From contig CACNLH010000001.1 in the NCBI GenBank assembly GCA_902621205.1, positions 1 through 64,000 of the forward strand: a stretch of DNA of 64,000 nucleotides, given 5' to 3'. The notes under the pieces are model-generated. The model was not told the origin of the DNA, did no database searches, and worked only from the letters and a program-made list of their open reading frames with translations. Below, one piece after another: positions 25,962 to 35,487 of this stretch. The position numbers were made by a program, and so were the translations under genes. The stretch comes from an uncultured Alphaproteobacteria bacterium (GTDB lineage Bacteria; Pseudomonadota; Alphaproteobacteria; HIMB59). Position 1 is the first letter of the stretch; each line of letters opens with the position of its first letter.

Positions 25962-27878
25962 TTAGATATTTTTAGATCCGTCTATTAATGATTGGACAAC
26001 ATTAGGGTCTGCTAATGTTGATGTGTCGCCAAGTTGATCTTCCTCTTTTGAAGCTATCTTTCTTAAGATTCTCCTCATTATCTTACCCGATCTCGTTTTT
26101 GGAAGCCCTGGCGAGAATTGCAGTTTATCAGGTGTTGCTATTGGACCTATTTTTGTTCTAATCCATTGAACAAGTTCTCTCTTTAAATCTCCATTTACTT
26201 CAACCCCAGTATTTGTTGTTACATAAGCATAAATACCTTGGCCTTTTATATCGTGTGGGTAGCCTACTACTGCTGCTTCAGAGACTAATTCATGTTCAAC
26301 AAATGCACTTTCAATCTCAGCTGTGCCAAGTAAGTGACCAGATACATTTATACAATCATCCACTCTCCCTGTGATCCAATAAAAGCCATCCTTATCTCTA
26401 CGACAGCCGTCTCCGGTAAAATATTTTCCTTTAAATTGACTAAAATAAGTATCAATAAAACGCTGGTGATCGCCATAAACTGTTCTCATTTGACCGGGCC
26501 AACTATCTAGTATGCAAAGCTTTCCTTCACATTCTCCTTCTAATATATTTCCATTATCATCAACTATTGCTGCTTCAATTCCAAAATATGGTTGGGTTGC
26601 ACTTCCGGGCTTAAGTTTTGAAATACCGGGTATTGGAGAAATTAAATGTCCACCTGTTTCCGTTTGCCACCAAGTGTCAATAACAGGACATTTGTCTTTA
26701 CCAACTATCGACGAATACCAATTCCAAGCTTCTGGATTAATTGGTTCACCAACTGTTCCTAAAATTCTCAAAGAACTTAAATCACACTTTTCAATATAAG
26801 AATTTCCCTCTTTCATTAAAGATCTCAATACTGTTGGCGCAGTGTAGAAAATATTAACTTTATATTTATCGCAAACCTCCCAGAAACGAGAAAAATCTGG
26901 ATAGTTAGGAACGCCTTCGAACAATAATGTTTTACCACCGTTTGCGAGTGGACCATAAACTGAATAAGAGTGTCCAGTAATCCATCCAGCATCAGCGGTG
27001 CACCAATAAATATCACTTGGATGATAGTCAAAAGAATACTTATGCGTAAATGAAGCATAAACTAAATATCCTCCAGTAGTATGAAGAACCCCTTTTGGCT
27101 TACCTGTAGAACCAGATGTATACAAAATGAAAAGAGGATCTTCTGCATTCATTGATACACATTCACATTGATCATCAACTTCTTTAACTAGTTCATTATA
27201 ATAAAAATTATTATCTTTATGTAATTTGTCTTGAGTATTTGTGTACTTAATAACAAGAGTTTTTATAGAATTATCACAACTCTCTAAAGCTGTATTAATA
27301 TATTTTTTAAGCGGAATTGTTTTTCCACCTCGAACACCTTCATCTGCAGTAATTACATATTGAGATTTACAATCTTTGATACGTCCTGCAATTGACTCTG
27401 GGGCGAAGCCTCCAAAGATTACTGAATGTATTGCACCTATTCTTGCACAAGCCAACATAGCGAATGCAACTTCAGGAATCATAGTTAAATAAATTGTTAC
27501 AACATCACCTTTTCGCACGCCAAGTTTCTTTAAAACATTTGCAAATTTACTTACTTCTGATTTTAGTTCTCTATAAGTGTAAGTTTTATTTTTACTAGTA
27601 TCATCTCCCTCCCAAATAACAGCTATTTCATTTGGTTGTGTTTCTGCATGTCTATCAACACAGTTATAACAAACGTTTAATTCACCATCCTCAAACCATT
27701 TTATAGATACGTCACCATCGTAGTTGGTGTTTTTAACTTTAGTGAAATCTTTAGACCACGTCAGTTGAGATTTTGCGACTTTAGACCAGAATTGTTCTTT
27801 GTTACTAAAAGACTCTGCATACATCTCTTCATATTGTTCTTTTGATAGCAGTGGATTAGATAATTTAAATTCTCTCAC
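25962..27878 (-). CDS. acs: Acetyl-CoA synthetase
   Basis: 638 residues, full length. It makes acetyl-CoA from acetate and ATP. The P-loop-like [23 protein letters not shown], the [13 protein letters not shown] motif and the C-terminal [11 protein letters not shown] with the regulated catalytic lysine are all present. The tryptophan that limits the acyl pocket lies in the TWWQTE segment, consistent with acetate. The start overlaps the EVE-domain gene by 4 nt. Confidence 0.96.
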   Translation of the reverse strand: MREFKLSNPLLSKEQYEEMYAESFSNKEQFWSKVAKSQLTWSKDFTKVKNTNYDGDVSIKWFEDGELNVCYNCVDRHAETQPNEIAVIWEGDDTSKNKTYTYRELKSEVSKFANVLKKLGVRKGDVVTIYLTMIPEVAFAMLACARIGAIHSVIFGGFAPESIAGRIKDCKSQYVITADEGVRGGKTIPLKKYINTALESCDNSIKTLVIKYTNTQDKLHKDNNFYYNELVKEVDDQCECVSMNAEDPLFILYTSGSTGKPKGVLHTTGGYLVYASFTHKYSFDYHPSDIYWCTADAGWITGHSYSVYGPLANGGKTLLFEGVPNYPDFSRFWEVCDKYKVNIFYTAPTVLRSLMKEGNSYIEKCDLSSLRILGTVGEPINPEAWNWYSSIVGKDKCPVIDTWWQTETGGHLISPIPGISKLKPGSATQPYFGIEAAIVDDNGNILEGECEGKLCILDSWPGQMRTVYGDHQRFIDTYFSQFKGKYFTGDGCRRDKDGFYWITGRVDDCINVSGHLLGTAEIESAFVEHELVSEAAVVGYPHDIKGQGIYAYVTTNTGVEVNGDLKRELVQWIRTKIGPIATPDKLQFSPGLPKTRSGKIMRRILRKIASKEEDQLGDTSTLADPNVVQSLIDGSKNI

Positions 27879-28294
27879 TTTTTTTCACTCATTTTAATTA
27901 ATTTCTTCCATTGCTTCAATGTTACAGGCATGACACTTAATCTAGCTTGTTTTACAAGCGGAAAATCATGGAAAAATGGGTTTGCTTTTATTTCTGATAA
28001 GTAAACTTCATTTAGATCTTTGACATAGGTTACGTCAACCATTCCAAATATTCCTTTTTTATCTGTGTGATCTGGATAGTATTCCTTAGTAACCTTTACA
28101 ATTCCCTTTATAGCTTTTTCTGTTACTGAGTGATAAAACAGACACTCATCTCCTTTTCTCATCTTTTTCATATTATTTGCTGCTTGATAATTTCTAACAC
28201 CGTCCCAATGTTCAGTTTTTTTCTTTTTTTGTTGGTCCCATGACCAAGAGCTAGGCTCTGATTTTAGGAGCCAATAATTTTTAGAAGTGTTCAT
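27875..28294 (-). CDS. EVE domain protein
   Basis: 139 residues, a single EVE (YTH/PUA-like) domain. The start [16 protein letters not shown], then [27 protein letters not shown], are nearly textbook, and [15 protein letters not shown] fits the later part. EVE domains bind modified bases in RNA or DNA. Bacterial stand-alone copies next to housekeeping genes are common and have no settled role. Overlaps tsaD by 14 nt at its start and acs at its stop. Confidence 0.92.
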   Translation of the reverse strand: MNTSKNYWLLKSEPSSWSWDQQKKKKTEHWDGVRNYQAANNMKKMRKGDECLFYHSVTEKAIKGIVKVTKEYYPDHTDKKGIFGMVDVTYVKDLNEVYLSEIKANPFFHDFPLVKQARLSVMPVTLKQWKKLIKMSEKK

Positions 28295-29297
28295 GAATTA
28301 ATATATTTGGTGATGGTCTCGCATTGAAATTATTAAACTTGATTTTTCTAGTTTTCATATATTCGATAGCGTTCCAACCAATCATTGCAGCGTTGTCAGT
28401 ACATAAAGATAAAGGTACCTGATGATAATTAAGTTTCTTTGTTGAAACAAGTTTTTGAAGCTCAGTATTTAAATATTTATTTGCCGCTACTCCACCACAA
28501 ATAGAAAAATCATTAATTTTAATATTTTCTTTTTGTAAGAGTTTAATGCTATTTAATATTTTAATTTCTAAGACTTTATATACAGTATGTTGAAATGAAG
28601 CCGAAAAGTCCCTTAGAAATATTTTCGTTTTTTTATTTTTTGTGATGATATTAAGCGCTGCTGTTTTTAAACCTGAAAAAGAAAATTCACAGTTATTTTT
28701 TTTCGACAAAGGCATTGGGAGTTCAAACCTCTTAATATCTCCACCTATTGCTAGACGTTCAATTTCTGGGCCACCAGGATAACCTAAACCTAACCCTTTA
28801 GCTACTTTATCAAAACACTCACCTGCAGAGTCATCAATTGTTGATCCAAGAGTGATAAAATTTTTTGGATTTTTTACCAATACTAAAGCCGTATTTCCTC
28901 CAGAGACGAGTAGGCATAAATATGGAAACTTAATTTTAGATACAAGTCGAGGTGATAACAAATGTGCTTGTAAATGATTAATTGGAATAAGTTTAATATT
29001 TTTAGACATTGATAGACCTTTTGCAAATGATGACCCTACAATTAATCCACCTATAAGCCCAGGCCCAAAAGTTGCTGCTATTGCAGAAATTTTTAAAAAA
29101 TTAATTTTTTTAATTGATTTGACCAAAGTATCTAAAATTTCCAAATGTTGTCTTGCTGCCATTTCAGGTATAACGCCGCCATGATCTTTATGAAATTTCC
29201 TGTGATTAATTGTTTCAAGAAACTCAACACTTTTATCATCTTTTACAATGGCGATAGACGTATCATCACAAGAACTTTCTATTGCTAAAACTTTCAT
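28281..29297 (-). CDS. tsaD: tRNA N6-threonylcarbamoyladenosine transferase TsaD
   Basis: 338 residues, an ASKHA ATPase-fold enzyme that completes t6A37 in ANN-decoding tRNAs with TsaB and TsaE. The metal motif is HGGVIPEMAARQHLE, followed by FGPGLIGGLIVGSS, HLQAHLLSPR, SGGNTALV, DDSAGECFDKVAKGLGLGYPGG and GGVAANKYLN. Length is normal. It is divergent from the mitofilin-like gene with a 29-nt spacer, an arrangement typical of alphaproteobacteria, although there hemC and hemD usually intervene. Confidence 0.95.
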   Translation of the reverse strand: MKVLAIESSCDDTSIAIVKDDKSVEFLETINHRKFHKDHGGVIPEMAARQHLEILDTLVKSIKKINFLKISAIAATFGPGLIGGLIVGSSFAKGLSMSKNIKLIPINHLQAHLLSPRLVSKIKFPYLCLLVSGGNTALVLVKNPKNFITLGSTIDDSAGECFDKVAKGLGLGYPGGPEIERLAIGGDIKRFELPMPLSKKNNCEFSFSGLKTAALNIITKNKKTKIFLRDFSASFQHTVYKVLEIKILNSIKLLQKENIKINDFSICGGVAANKYLNTELQKLVSTKKLNYHQVPLSLCTDNAAMIGWNAIEYMKTRKIKFNNFNARPSPNILIHEHF

Positions 29298-29326
29298 TAT
29301 TATAAAAAAATATAGATTCTTATTGA

Positions 29327-30124
29327 ATGTCTGAAAATCAAAAAAATGACAGCAAAAAAAGCTTTCTTCAACGAAATCTTTTCCTAATAATAATATTTTT
29401 AATCATTATAACCGTTGCAGGGGGCTACTTGTATCGAAATAACCTTTTAATATTTGATGAGGCTCAATTCAGCAAATTAAACCAAGAAACTCAATCACCA
29501 AATATTCAAAAAGAGATAACTACTGTTAATGATTTAAATAACAAAGAACTGGAAGATAAAGTAGATCGTCTTGAGTCTCTTATACTAGAGTTAGCAAAAA
29601 ATGTTCAAGAAATACCTCAAACTACAATTGTTCAGCCAGAGCCAGAGCCACAACAAATTACTTTGTCCAACGATGAGGCATATGAATTAATTTTGTCCAT
29701 AAATCAGATTATAGTTAACATTGATCAGCAACAGATTCGAAATAAAAATATTCAAAAACTTCAAAATCAATATTTATTTTTTAATGATGAAAAATTTAAA
29801 GAACTACTCACTATCCCAGATTATACATATTCAGTACAGCAATTACAGATTAATGAAAATACATATGTACAAAATGAGTTTATGAAACAAAATAATTTTC
29901 AATGGCTTAAAAGAATTATTGAAAATATATTTGAAATTCAAATAACAAAAAATTCATTAGAACCCTTACCATCCTTTATTGATGCGATGTACAATCGACA
30001 ATATACAAAGGCAATAATTGAATACGAAAAATTAAATCCTAATCAAAAAATATTTTTTAAATCTTCTTATGAATTAGCTCAAATCTATAATGATAACCAA
30101 ATTTTTCTAGAGAATATGATTTAA
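29327..30124 (+). CDS. Mitofilin-like (COG4223) inner-membrane protein
   Basis: 265 residues. A cytoplasmic basic start leads to one membrane helix (about 16-34, LFLIIIFLIIITVAGGYLY); a coiled-coil region follows (KELEDKVDRLESLILELAKNVQ), then a helical periplasmic domain. The layout and the place between tsaD and hemY match alphaproteobacterial Mic60/mitofilin homologues, which shape inner-membrane folds. It is shorter than the usual 350-450 residues. Its stop overlaps the next ATG in TTAATGA-type coupling. Confidence 0.65.
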   Translation: MSENQKNDSKKSFLQRNLFLIIIFLIIITVAGGYLYRNNLLIFDEAQFSKLNQETQSPNIQKEITTVNDLNNKELEDKVDRLESLILELAKNVQEIPQTTIVQPEPEPQQITLSNDEAYELILSINQIIVNIDQQQIRNKNIQKLQNQYLFFNDEKFKELLTIPDYTYSVQQLQINENTYVQNEFMKQNNFQWLKRIIENIFEIQITKNSLEPLPSFIDAMYNRQYTKAIIEYEKLNPNQKIFFKSSYELAQIYNDNQIFLENMI

Positions 30125-30555
30125 TGATAAGGCTACTAGTAATTTTAATAATTTTTATAAGTGGTTACGGCGCTCTTTTTTATCTATTTAACAATGCTGG
30201 CAACCTTTCACTCGTTTTAGGCATTTGGCAACTGAGCATCCCTATTGTTCAATTCCTTTTTGTCTTAATTACATTTCTTATTCTTTTAATTTTGTTTTCT
30301 TATGCTTTTACAAAGCTTTTTATTTATCCAAGAGCTGCATATATGCGCTACAAATCTTCAAATGAGCAAAAAGGCCTTGAACACTTAAGAGAGACATTAG
30401 TTGCAATAACTGAAGGTAATACAGATAAAGCTACACAAAGTCAGAAAAAATTTAAAAAATACTTAGGTAAAGATCCTTTAAATAAAATATTACAAACGCA
30501 AATTAAAAAAACAAAGGATTTAAAAATAGTTAACGTTGAAAAAGGCTCTGATTAA
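30124..30555 (+). CDS. HemY N-terminal domain protein (shortened)
   Basis: 143 residues. Two membrane helices (about 3-20 and 40-65) are followed by IYPRAAYMRYKSSNEQKGLEHLRETLVAITEGNTDKATQ, the pattern of the HemY N-terminal domain. Full HemY proteins have 400-500 residues with a TPR-rich periplasmic half; that half is absent, and the protein ends in a charged tail. It shares an operon with the mitofilin-like gene and converges with the EamA gene with a 4-nt overlap. Confidence 0.65.
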   Translation: MIRLLVILIIFISGYGALFYLFNNAGNLSLVLGIWQLSIPIVQFLFVLITFLILLILFSYAFTKLFIYPRAAYMRYKSSNEQKGLEHLRETLVAITEGNTDKATQSQKKFKKYLGKDPLNKILQTQIKKTKDLKIVNVEKGSD

Positions 30556-31436
30556 CTTAAAAAAATAATACCTGCTCCAAAGCAAGTCAAAGTAGCACCT
30601 ATTACCGCTAGGTGACCTGCATAATTTTTAGTTACAATCCATAATATTGGAATAATCATTATAGGCATCGTGCTTGATAATGTTGAAATAATTCCAGGAT
30701 CACCATTCTTAAGAGCAATTATTAACATAGTCATTCCAACGCCCATTCCCATAAAACCCAAAAAAATACTATAAAATGTTTTTTTAACATCTTTCATTCT
30801 TTCTAAAAGATTATTATTTTTCAGAAATCCTAAGCTCAAAAACATCAATATCGCTGCTATTAAAACTCTTACATAAGACACAATGATTGGGTCTGTTACC
30901 TCAAGCGCAGGTTTCATAAGAATGATTCCAATAGCCTGACACAGTGCTAGACCAACACCAGCAATCAGTCCAATGTATTTGTTTCCTTGAATGTTTTCTA
31001 AGTCATCATCAGGAATTGTTCGATTAAATTGTATTGCAACTATGATTCCAAAAAAAATTAAAAAGCAGCCAAAAAGCTCGACTATAGATGGAAGTGTTTG
31101 TAAAAATATTTCTGCTAAAATGATAGTAAATGGTATTTGCAAAGAAAATAATAATGCTTGCCTTCTAGGTCCAAGCCTTTTGAGGCACACAAATAAAAAT
31201 GTGTCTCCTATGATAATGCCAATTACCGAAGATAAAAATATTGCTATAAATATTGATTGATTGAAATAAATGGGATCCCAATTTATTACAATGTAGGGTA
31301 AAAAGAGGACTACTATTCCTATTAATCTTAAAAGATTATAATTATAACTTCCAAAATATCTGACAATTCTAGTTGCTGATAAAGCAACCATAGACCACGT
31401 AGCTGCGGCACCAATTGCTAAGATGTATCCAATCAC
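30552..31436 (-). CDS. EamA/DMT family transporter
   Basis: 294 residues with ten hydrophobic spans in two EamA repeats (about 1-135 and 150-290). Family residues include AIGAATWSMVAL near the start, LKRLGPRRQALLFSLQIPFTIILAE and SYVRVLIAAILMF. It probably moves small metabolites across the inner membrane; the substrate is not predictable. Confidence 0.88.
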   Translation of the reverse strand: MIGYILAIGAAATWSMVALSATRIVRYFGSYNYNLLRLIGIVVLFLPYIVINWDPIYFNQSIFIAIFLSSVIGIIIGDTFLFVCLKRLGPRRQALLFSLQIPFTIILAEIFLQTLPSIVELFGCFLIFFGIIVAIQFNRTIPDDDLENIQGNKYIGLIAGVGLALCQAIGIILMKPALEVTDPIIVSYVRVLIAAILMFLSLGFLKNNNLLERMKDVKKTFYSIFLGFMGMGVGMTMLIIALKNGDPGIISTLSSTMPIMIIPILWIVTKNYAGHLAVIGATLTCFGAGIIFLS

Positions 31437-31482
31437 GCAAGGATATTAATGACTAATAAAAAAATTGATACGTTATTTTAGT

Positions 31483-31510
31483 AAAAAAAAGGGGCCAATA
31501 ATGACCCCTT
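31483..31510 (-). terminator. Rho-independent terminator of the BI-1 gene
   Basis: On the minus strand AAGGGG, a ten-base loop and CCCCTT are followed by a run of T. It lies 23 nt past the stop of the Bax-inhibitor gene. Confidence 0.8.
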
Positions 31511-31532
31511 AATAATAAAATTTGAAATTAAT

Positions 31533-32240
31533 TTATCTTCTTTGACCAAATAATTGCATTAACATTATGAATAGGTTTATAAAGTCTAAGTATAATGTCA
31601 GTGCGCCCATGATTGCAGCTTTTCCTGCAAAAGCAGTTCCAGCAACTTGATAATAAGTTGATTTAATTCTTTGAGTATCGTAAGCAGTTAAACCTACAAA
31701 CACTAAAACACCAACACAAGAAATTACAAATTGCATCGCTGAACTTTGTAAAAATATATTTACAATACTAGCAATAATAATTCCAATGAGCCCCATCATG
31801 AGAAATGAACCAAACTTAGTTAAATCTCTTTTAGTTGCATATCCATAGATGCTCATCGCAGCGAAAGTACAGCTTGTGATTAAAAATACTCTAACAATGC
31901 TTACGCCAGTGAAAACTATGAATATATAAGACAATGAAATTCCCATCACAGCAGCGAAGGCCCAAAATGTCATTTGAGCTGCAGAGGTAGACATTTTTTG
32001 TAATCTTGCACCTAAAAAGAAAATAAATCCAAGTGGAGCGAGCATTACAACCCATTGAAGTGCTGTGCCATAAATAGCCCCCATTAAAGTAGGAGACTGA
32101 GAAAATCCCCATGCCACTAAACCACTTATAGCTAAACCAGAGGTCATATAATTATAGACTTTCATCATATAATCTCTTAGGCCCTGATCTATCGCGGTTG
32201 ATTGTGACTGCGAATATGTATTTTGTTTTAATTCGACCAT
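31533..32240 (-). CDS. Bax inhibitor-1/YccA family membrane protein
   Basis: 235 residues with seven hydrophobic spans. The start IDQGLRDYMMKVYNYMTSGLAISGLVAW and the end TLYLDFINLFIMLMQLFG are characteristic of the family; the conserved Asp pair is in LTAYDTQRIK and LYLDFIN. Relatives are pH-sensitive calcium leak channels or modulators of FtsH proteolysis. It is monocistronic with its own terminator, and AGGAG-like bases precede the ATG. Confidence 0.93.
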   Translation of the reverse strand: MVELKQNTYSQSQSTAIDQGLRDYMMKVYNYMTSGLAISGLVAWGFSQSPTLMGAIYGTALQWVVMLAPLGFIFFLGARLQKMSTSAAQMTFWAFAAVMGISLSYIFIVFTGVSIVRVFLITSCTFAAMSIYGYATKRDLTKFGSFLMMGLIGIIIASIVNIFLQSSAMQFVISCVGVLVFVGLTAYDTQRIKSTYYQVAGTAFAGKAAIMGALTLYLDFINLFIMLMQLFGQRR

Positions 32241-32311
32241 TATTTCTCCTTAATTATTTTTAATATGGCTATTATCTTGATATTTTTCAAGTAAAACCGT
32301 ATGAATCTTTT

Positions 32312-33349
32312 ATGAAATTCAAACCCTTAGGAAATACTGATTTACAAGTAAGCCTTATTTGCCTTGGTACAATGACTTGGGGCGAGCAAAACACAGAAAA
32401 TGAGGCATTTGAGCAAATGGATTATTCTATGGAAAAAGGGGTCAATTTCTTTGATACCGCGGAATATTATTCAGTTAAGGGGAAAGAAAAAACATATGGT
32501 GCCACTGAAAAAATAATTGGAAATTGGTTTAAACAAAAAAATAACAGAGAGAAAGTGATATTAGCATCAAAAGTCGCAGGCCCTGATGTAAGATGGATTA
32601 GAGGAGGTGGTCTACAATTTAATGAAAAACATTTCACCGAAGCACTAGAAGGCAGTCTTCAAAGATTACAAACAGATTACATTGATCTTTATCAACTACA
32701 TTGGCCAGAGAGAAAAACAAATTTTTTTGGGAGGTTGGGATATAAAAATTATAAAGAAGAAAAAGAATGGACCCCATTTGAAGAAATTTTAGAGACAGCA
32801 AAAAAATTTATTGATCAAGGTAAGATTAGATATCTTGGCTTATCTAATGAAACTCCTTATGGCTTGTCTAATTACATCAATTTGTCTAAATATAAAAATC
32901 TACCAAGAGTTATGTCTGTCCAAAATCCATATAGTTTATTAAACAGAACTTATGAAGTTGGTATGTCTGAAATATCCATTAGAGATCAGGTAGGTTTGTT
33001 AGCTTACTCACCATTAGCTTGCGGTGTATTGACAGGCAAATACAGAAATTCACAAAAACCTGATGGGGCTCGGTTGACAATTTGGGATGATTGGACAAGA
33101 TATACCAATAAGAGATCTATGAATGCTACAGAGAAGTATTGCAAAATTGCAGAGAGTCATGGTCTTACCCCAACAGAGCTATCATTAGCTTTTGTTAATC
33201 AACAAGATTTTGTTACAAGCAATATAATAGGGGCAACTAAAATGGATCAATTGAAAGAGAATATAAAGTCAGCTGATATTGAGCTTTCAAAAGAAATAAT
33301 TGACGAGATAAATGATGTGCATGAAAATAATCCATCACCAGCCCCCTAA
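32312..33349 (+). CDS. Aldo/keto reductase (Tas-like)
   Basis: 345 residues. The NADPH-dependent TIM barrel has LGTMTWGEQNTENEAFEQ, the catalytic Asp/Tyr in FFDTAEYYS, the Lys in LASKVAGP, LYQLHWPER and GLSNETPYG. The long loop with VRWIRGGGLQFNEKHF fits the Tas/YajO group. It reduces aldehydes or ketones in the cytoplasm; the natural substrate is unknown. The pterin dehydratase gene follows by 8 nt. Confidence 0.92.
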   Translation: MKFKPLGNTDLQVSLICLGTMTWGEQNTENEAFEQMDYSMEKGVNFFDTAEYYSVKGKEKTYGATEKIIGNWFKQKNNREKVILASKVAGPDVRWIRGGGLQFNEKHFTEALEGSLQRLQTDYIDLYQLHWPERKTNFFGRLGYKNYKEEKEWTPFEEILETAKKFIDQGKIRYLGLSNETPYGLSNYINLSKYKNLPRVMSVQNPYSLLNRTYEVGMSEISIRDQVGLLAYSPLACGVLTGKYRNSQKPDGARLTIWDDWTRYTNKRSMNATEKYCKIAESHGLTPTELSLAFVNQQDFVTSNIIGATKMDQLKENIKSADIELSKEIIDEINDVHENNPSPAP

Positions 33350-33357
33350 ATTATAAA

Positions 33358-33600
33358 ATGACTGATTGGCCAATAGATAATCAGGGTAGATTATCAAAAA
33401 CTTTTGAATTTAAAAATTATCGAAAAAGCTTTGCCTTCACCAGTCAAGTTGCAATGCTATCTGAAAAAAAAAATCATCACCCTCAAATAGTTTTAGACTA
33501 TAATAAAGTGACAGTTTCACTAATTTCTCATGATGTTCAAAAAATTACCCAAAGAGATATAGATTTAGCAAACCAAATTGATAAGCTTTATTTAGACTAA
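33358..33600 (+). CDS. 4a-hydroxytetrahydrobiopterin dehydratase
   Basis: 80 residues. FTSQVAMLSEKKNHHPQIVLDYNKVTVSLISHD contains the family's HHP active site and following strand, and ITQRDIDLANQID is the last helix. The usual length is 95-105; the missing part is the first N-terminal strand and helix. It recycles pterin cofactor after aromatic hydroxylation. No hydroxylase gene is nearby. Confidence 0.85.
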   Translation: MTDWPIDNQGRLSKTFEFKNYRKSFAFTSQVAMLSEKKNHHPQIVLDYNKVTVSLISHDVQKITQRDIDLANQIDKLYLD

Positions 33601-33629
33601 TTAACAAGTGTTTTTAGTTAATTAATGGA

Positions 33630-35081
33630 ATGAGCACAAAAATTGAAGATGAGGATTTAGTCAAAGCTAAAGAACTTTTTGTTCAAAGTATAGATTATCA
33701 AAATAGCGGACATTTATTAAAAGCAATTGAATGTTTAGAAGAAGCTTTCAGTCTGGTGCCATCTAGAGATAGTATCATTAATAATCTTATAATTTTATAC
33801 TTTACCCTTAAACAAAATGAAAAATTAAAAACTTTTCTTACCCAAGTAACCTCTTCACAAAATAAACAATTACATAATTTAGGACAAATATATTTGAATT
33901 ATCTGGAGGAAGATTTCCATAAATGTATTGAGGATTCAAACAAATTATTATTAAGTGAAAATCAATCATTAATACTTCAGTTATATGATATTTTGATTAA
34001 GAGTTATTTTAAAACTCATGATATATCTAATGTTTTTTTGTATTCAAGAAAACTTTTAAAAGATAAAAATTTATACAATCAAAGATTGTTCTCTGTAGGT
34101 AACATACTTTTATGTCTTTCAAAACCTAGGGCTGCTAAATGGTTTATTCAAAAATCTTTAAATATAAGTTTTAACCAAGCCTATGCCTTTGACTTAGGAT
34201 TCTGTTATCTTCAGTTAAAAGATTTTAAAAATGGATTTAAATATTGGAATAATCGTCTTGAGGGCCATGATGCTCAAAACAAATTACTTACAAAAATTTC
34301 CCCTCTTGAAAAAATAGAGAATATAGAAAATAAAAAAATTTTAATATGGTCTGAGCAAGGTATTGGAGACACATTAAACTTTGCTAGGTATATAAGATTA
34401 ATCAAAAAATATCGACCTGAAATAACTTTTGTTGTGCAAAGAAAGCTATATGAGATTTTTAAAAAATATTATGATGATATAAAAATTTTTAGTTATGAAG
34501 ACAAAATCGATCATAGCTATGATTATCAGACATCATTATTAAATTTAATTGGCATTCTAAATTCAAATTATGACGAAATACCAACTGATGAATTTGAATT
34601 CACTCATAATAAAAAAATAGAACAACCCATAAAACGAGTTGGCTTTGCTCACTCAGGCAACCCGTCATATTTCCGAGATTCATATAGATCAATAAAATCT
34701 GATAAATTTGAGAGTATTTTTTCAGTCAAGAGAATTAATTTTTTTAAAATCAACTCACATTATGAGCCTTATGTGGACAGACACGAAAATGTAGAGGATG
34801 TCGGACATTTATCAATTCAAGAGATTGCAGATAAAATTAAAGATTTTGACTTGATAATAACCACTGATACTTTCCTTGTTCACCTATGTGGTTTTTTCAA
34901 TGTGAATTGTATACTTCTATTAAACTATAATTCTGATTGGAGATGGTTTGATGATTACAAATATACAAAATGGTATACCTCAGTTAGAATATTAAAACAA
35001 AAAAATATTTCAGACTGGAGTAATGAAATTAATATCATTAAACGTTTTCTTAGATATAAATCAAAAAAAATTATGAATTAA
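33630..35081 (+). CDS. TPR protein with GT9-like glycosyltransferase domain
   Basis: 483 residues. Residues 1-210 are TPR-like helices (AIECLEEAFSLVPS; AFDLGFCYLQLKDFKNGFKYW). The C-terminal part has KILIWSEQGIGDTLNFARYI, VGFAHSGNPSYFRDSYRSI and DLIITTDTFLVHLCGFF, the pattern of heptosyltransferase-like GT-B folds often found in TPR proteins. The role could be glycan addition to a protein or envelope polymer. A DUF3429 gene follows after one base. Confidence 0.75.
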   Translation: MSTKIEDEDLVKAKELFVQSIDYQNSGHLLKAIECLEEAFSLVPSRDSIINNLIILYFTLKQNEKLKTFLTQVTSSQNKQLHNLGQIYLNYLEEDFHKCIEDSNKLLLSENQSLILQLYDILIKSYFKTHDISNVFLYSRKLLKDKNLYNQRLFSVGNILLCLSKPRAAKWFIQKSLNISFNQAYAFDLGFCYLQLKDFKNGFKYWNNRLEGHDAQNKLLTKISPLEKIENIENKKILIWSEQGIGDTLNFARYIRLIKKYRPEITFVVQRKLYEIFKKYYDDIKIFSYEDKIDHSYDYQTSLLNLIGILNSNYDEIPTDEFEFTHNKKIEQPIKRVGFAHSGNPSYFRDSYRSIKSDKFESIFSVKRINFFKINSHYEPYVDRHENVEDVGHLSIQEIADKIKDFDLIITTDTFLVHLCGFFNVNCILLLNYNSDWRWFDDYKYTKWYTSVRILKQKNISDWSNEINIIKRFLRYKSKKIMN

Positions 35082-35082
35082 T

Positions 35083-35481
35083 ATGATATATTTAATTGGT
35101 ATTCCTGGTTTAATTCCTTTTTATCTTTGTTTTTACAATATTGATTTAATATTCCTTGATTTTGATAAAGATATGTTCGTTTATTACTCCGCAGTCATAA
35201 TGTCATTTTTAGGTGCCGTTTATTGGGGTGTTTATCTTCAATCAAAAAATAATATTGCAATTTTGTTTAGTGTTTGCCCTGCTGTTTATGCATTTTTGGT
35301 TTTAGCATTTGATTTAAAATTTGATGAAACTATTGGGTTTTTTATAGCAGGTTACTTCGTAGTTTTATGTTTTGATTTCTTTTTTTACTTTAAAGAAAAA
35401 ATAATTCAAACTGATTATTTTATTTTAAGATTAATCTTGACAGCGGGTATTGCTCCCGCTCATATTCTATATATTTTATGA
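35083..35481 (+). CDS. DUF3429 membrane protein
   Basis: 132 residues with four hydrophobic spans. LIGIPGLIPFYLC near the start and YYSAVIMSFLGAVYWG match DUF3429 (TMEM69-like), whose function is unknown. It begins one base after the TPR-glycosyltransferase gene and probably shares its transcript. Confidence 0.8.
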   Translation: MIYLIGIPGLIPFYLCFYNIDLIFLDFDKDMFVYYSAVIMSFLGAVYWGVYLQSKNNIAILFSVCPAVYAFLVLAFDLKFDETIGFFIAGYFVVLCFDFFFYFKEKIIQTDYFILRLILTAGIAPAHILYIL

Positions 35482-35487
35482 TTAAAA

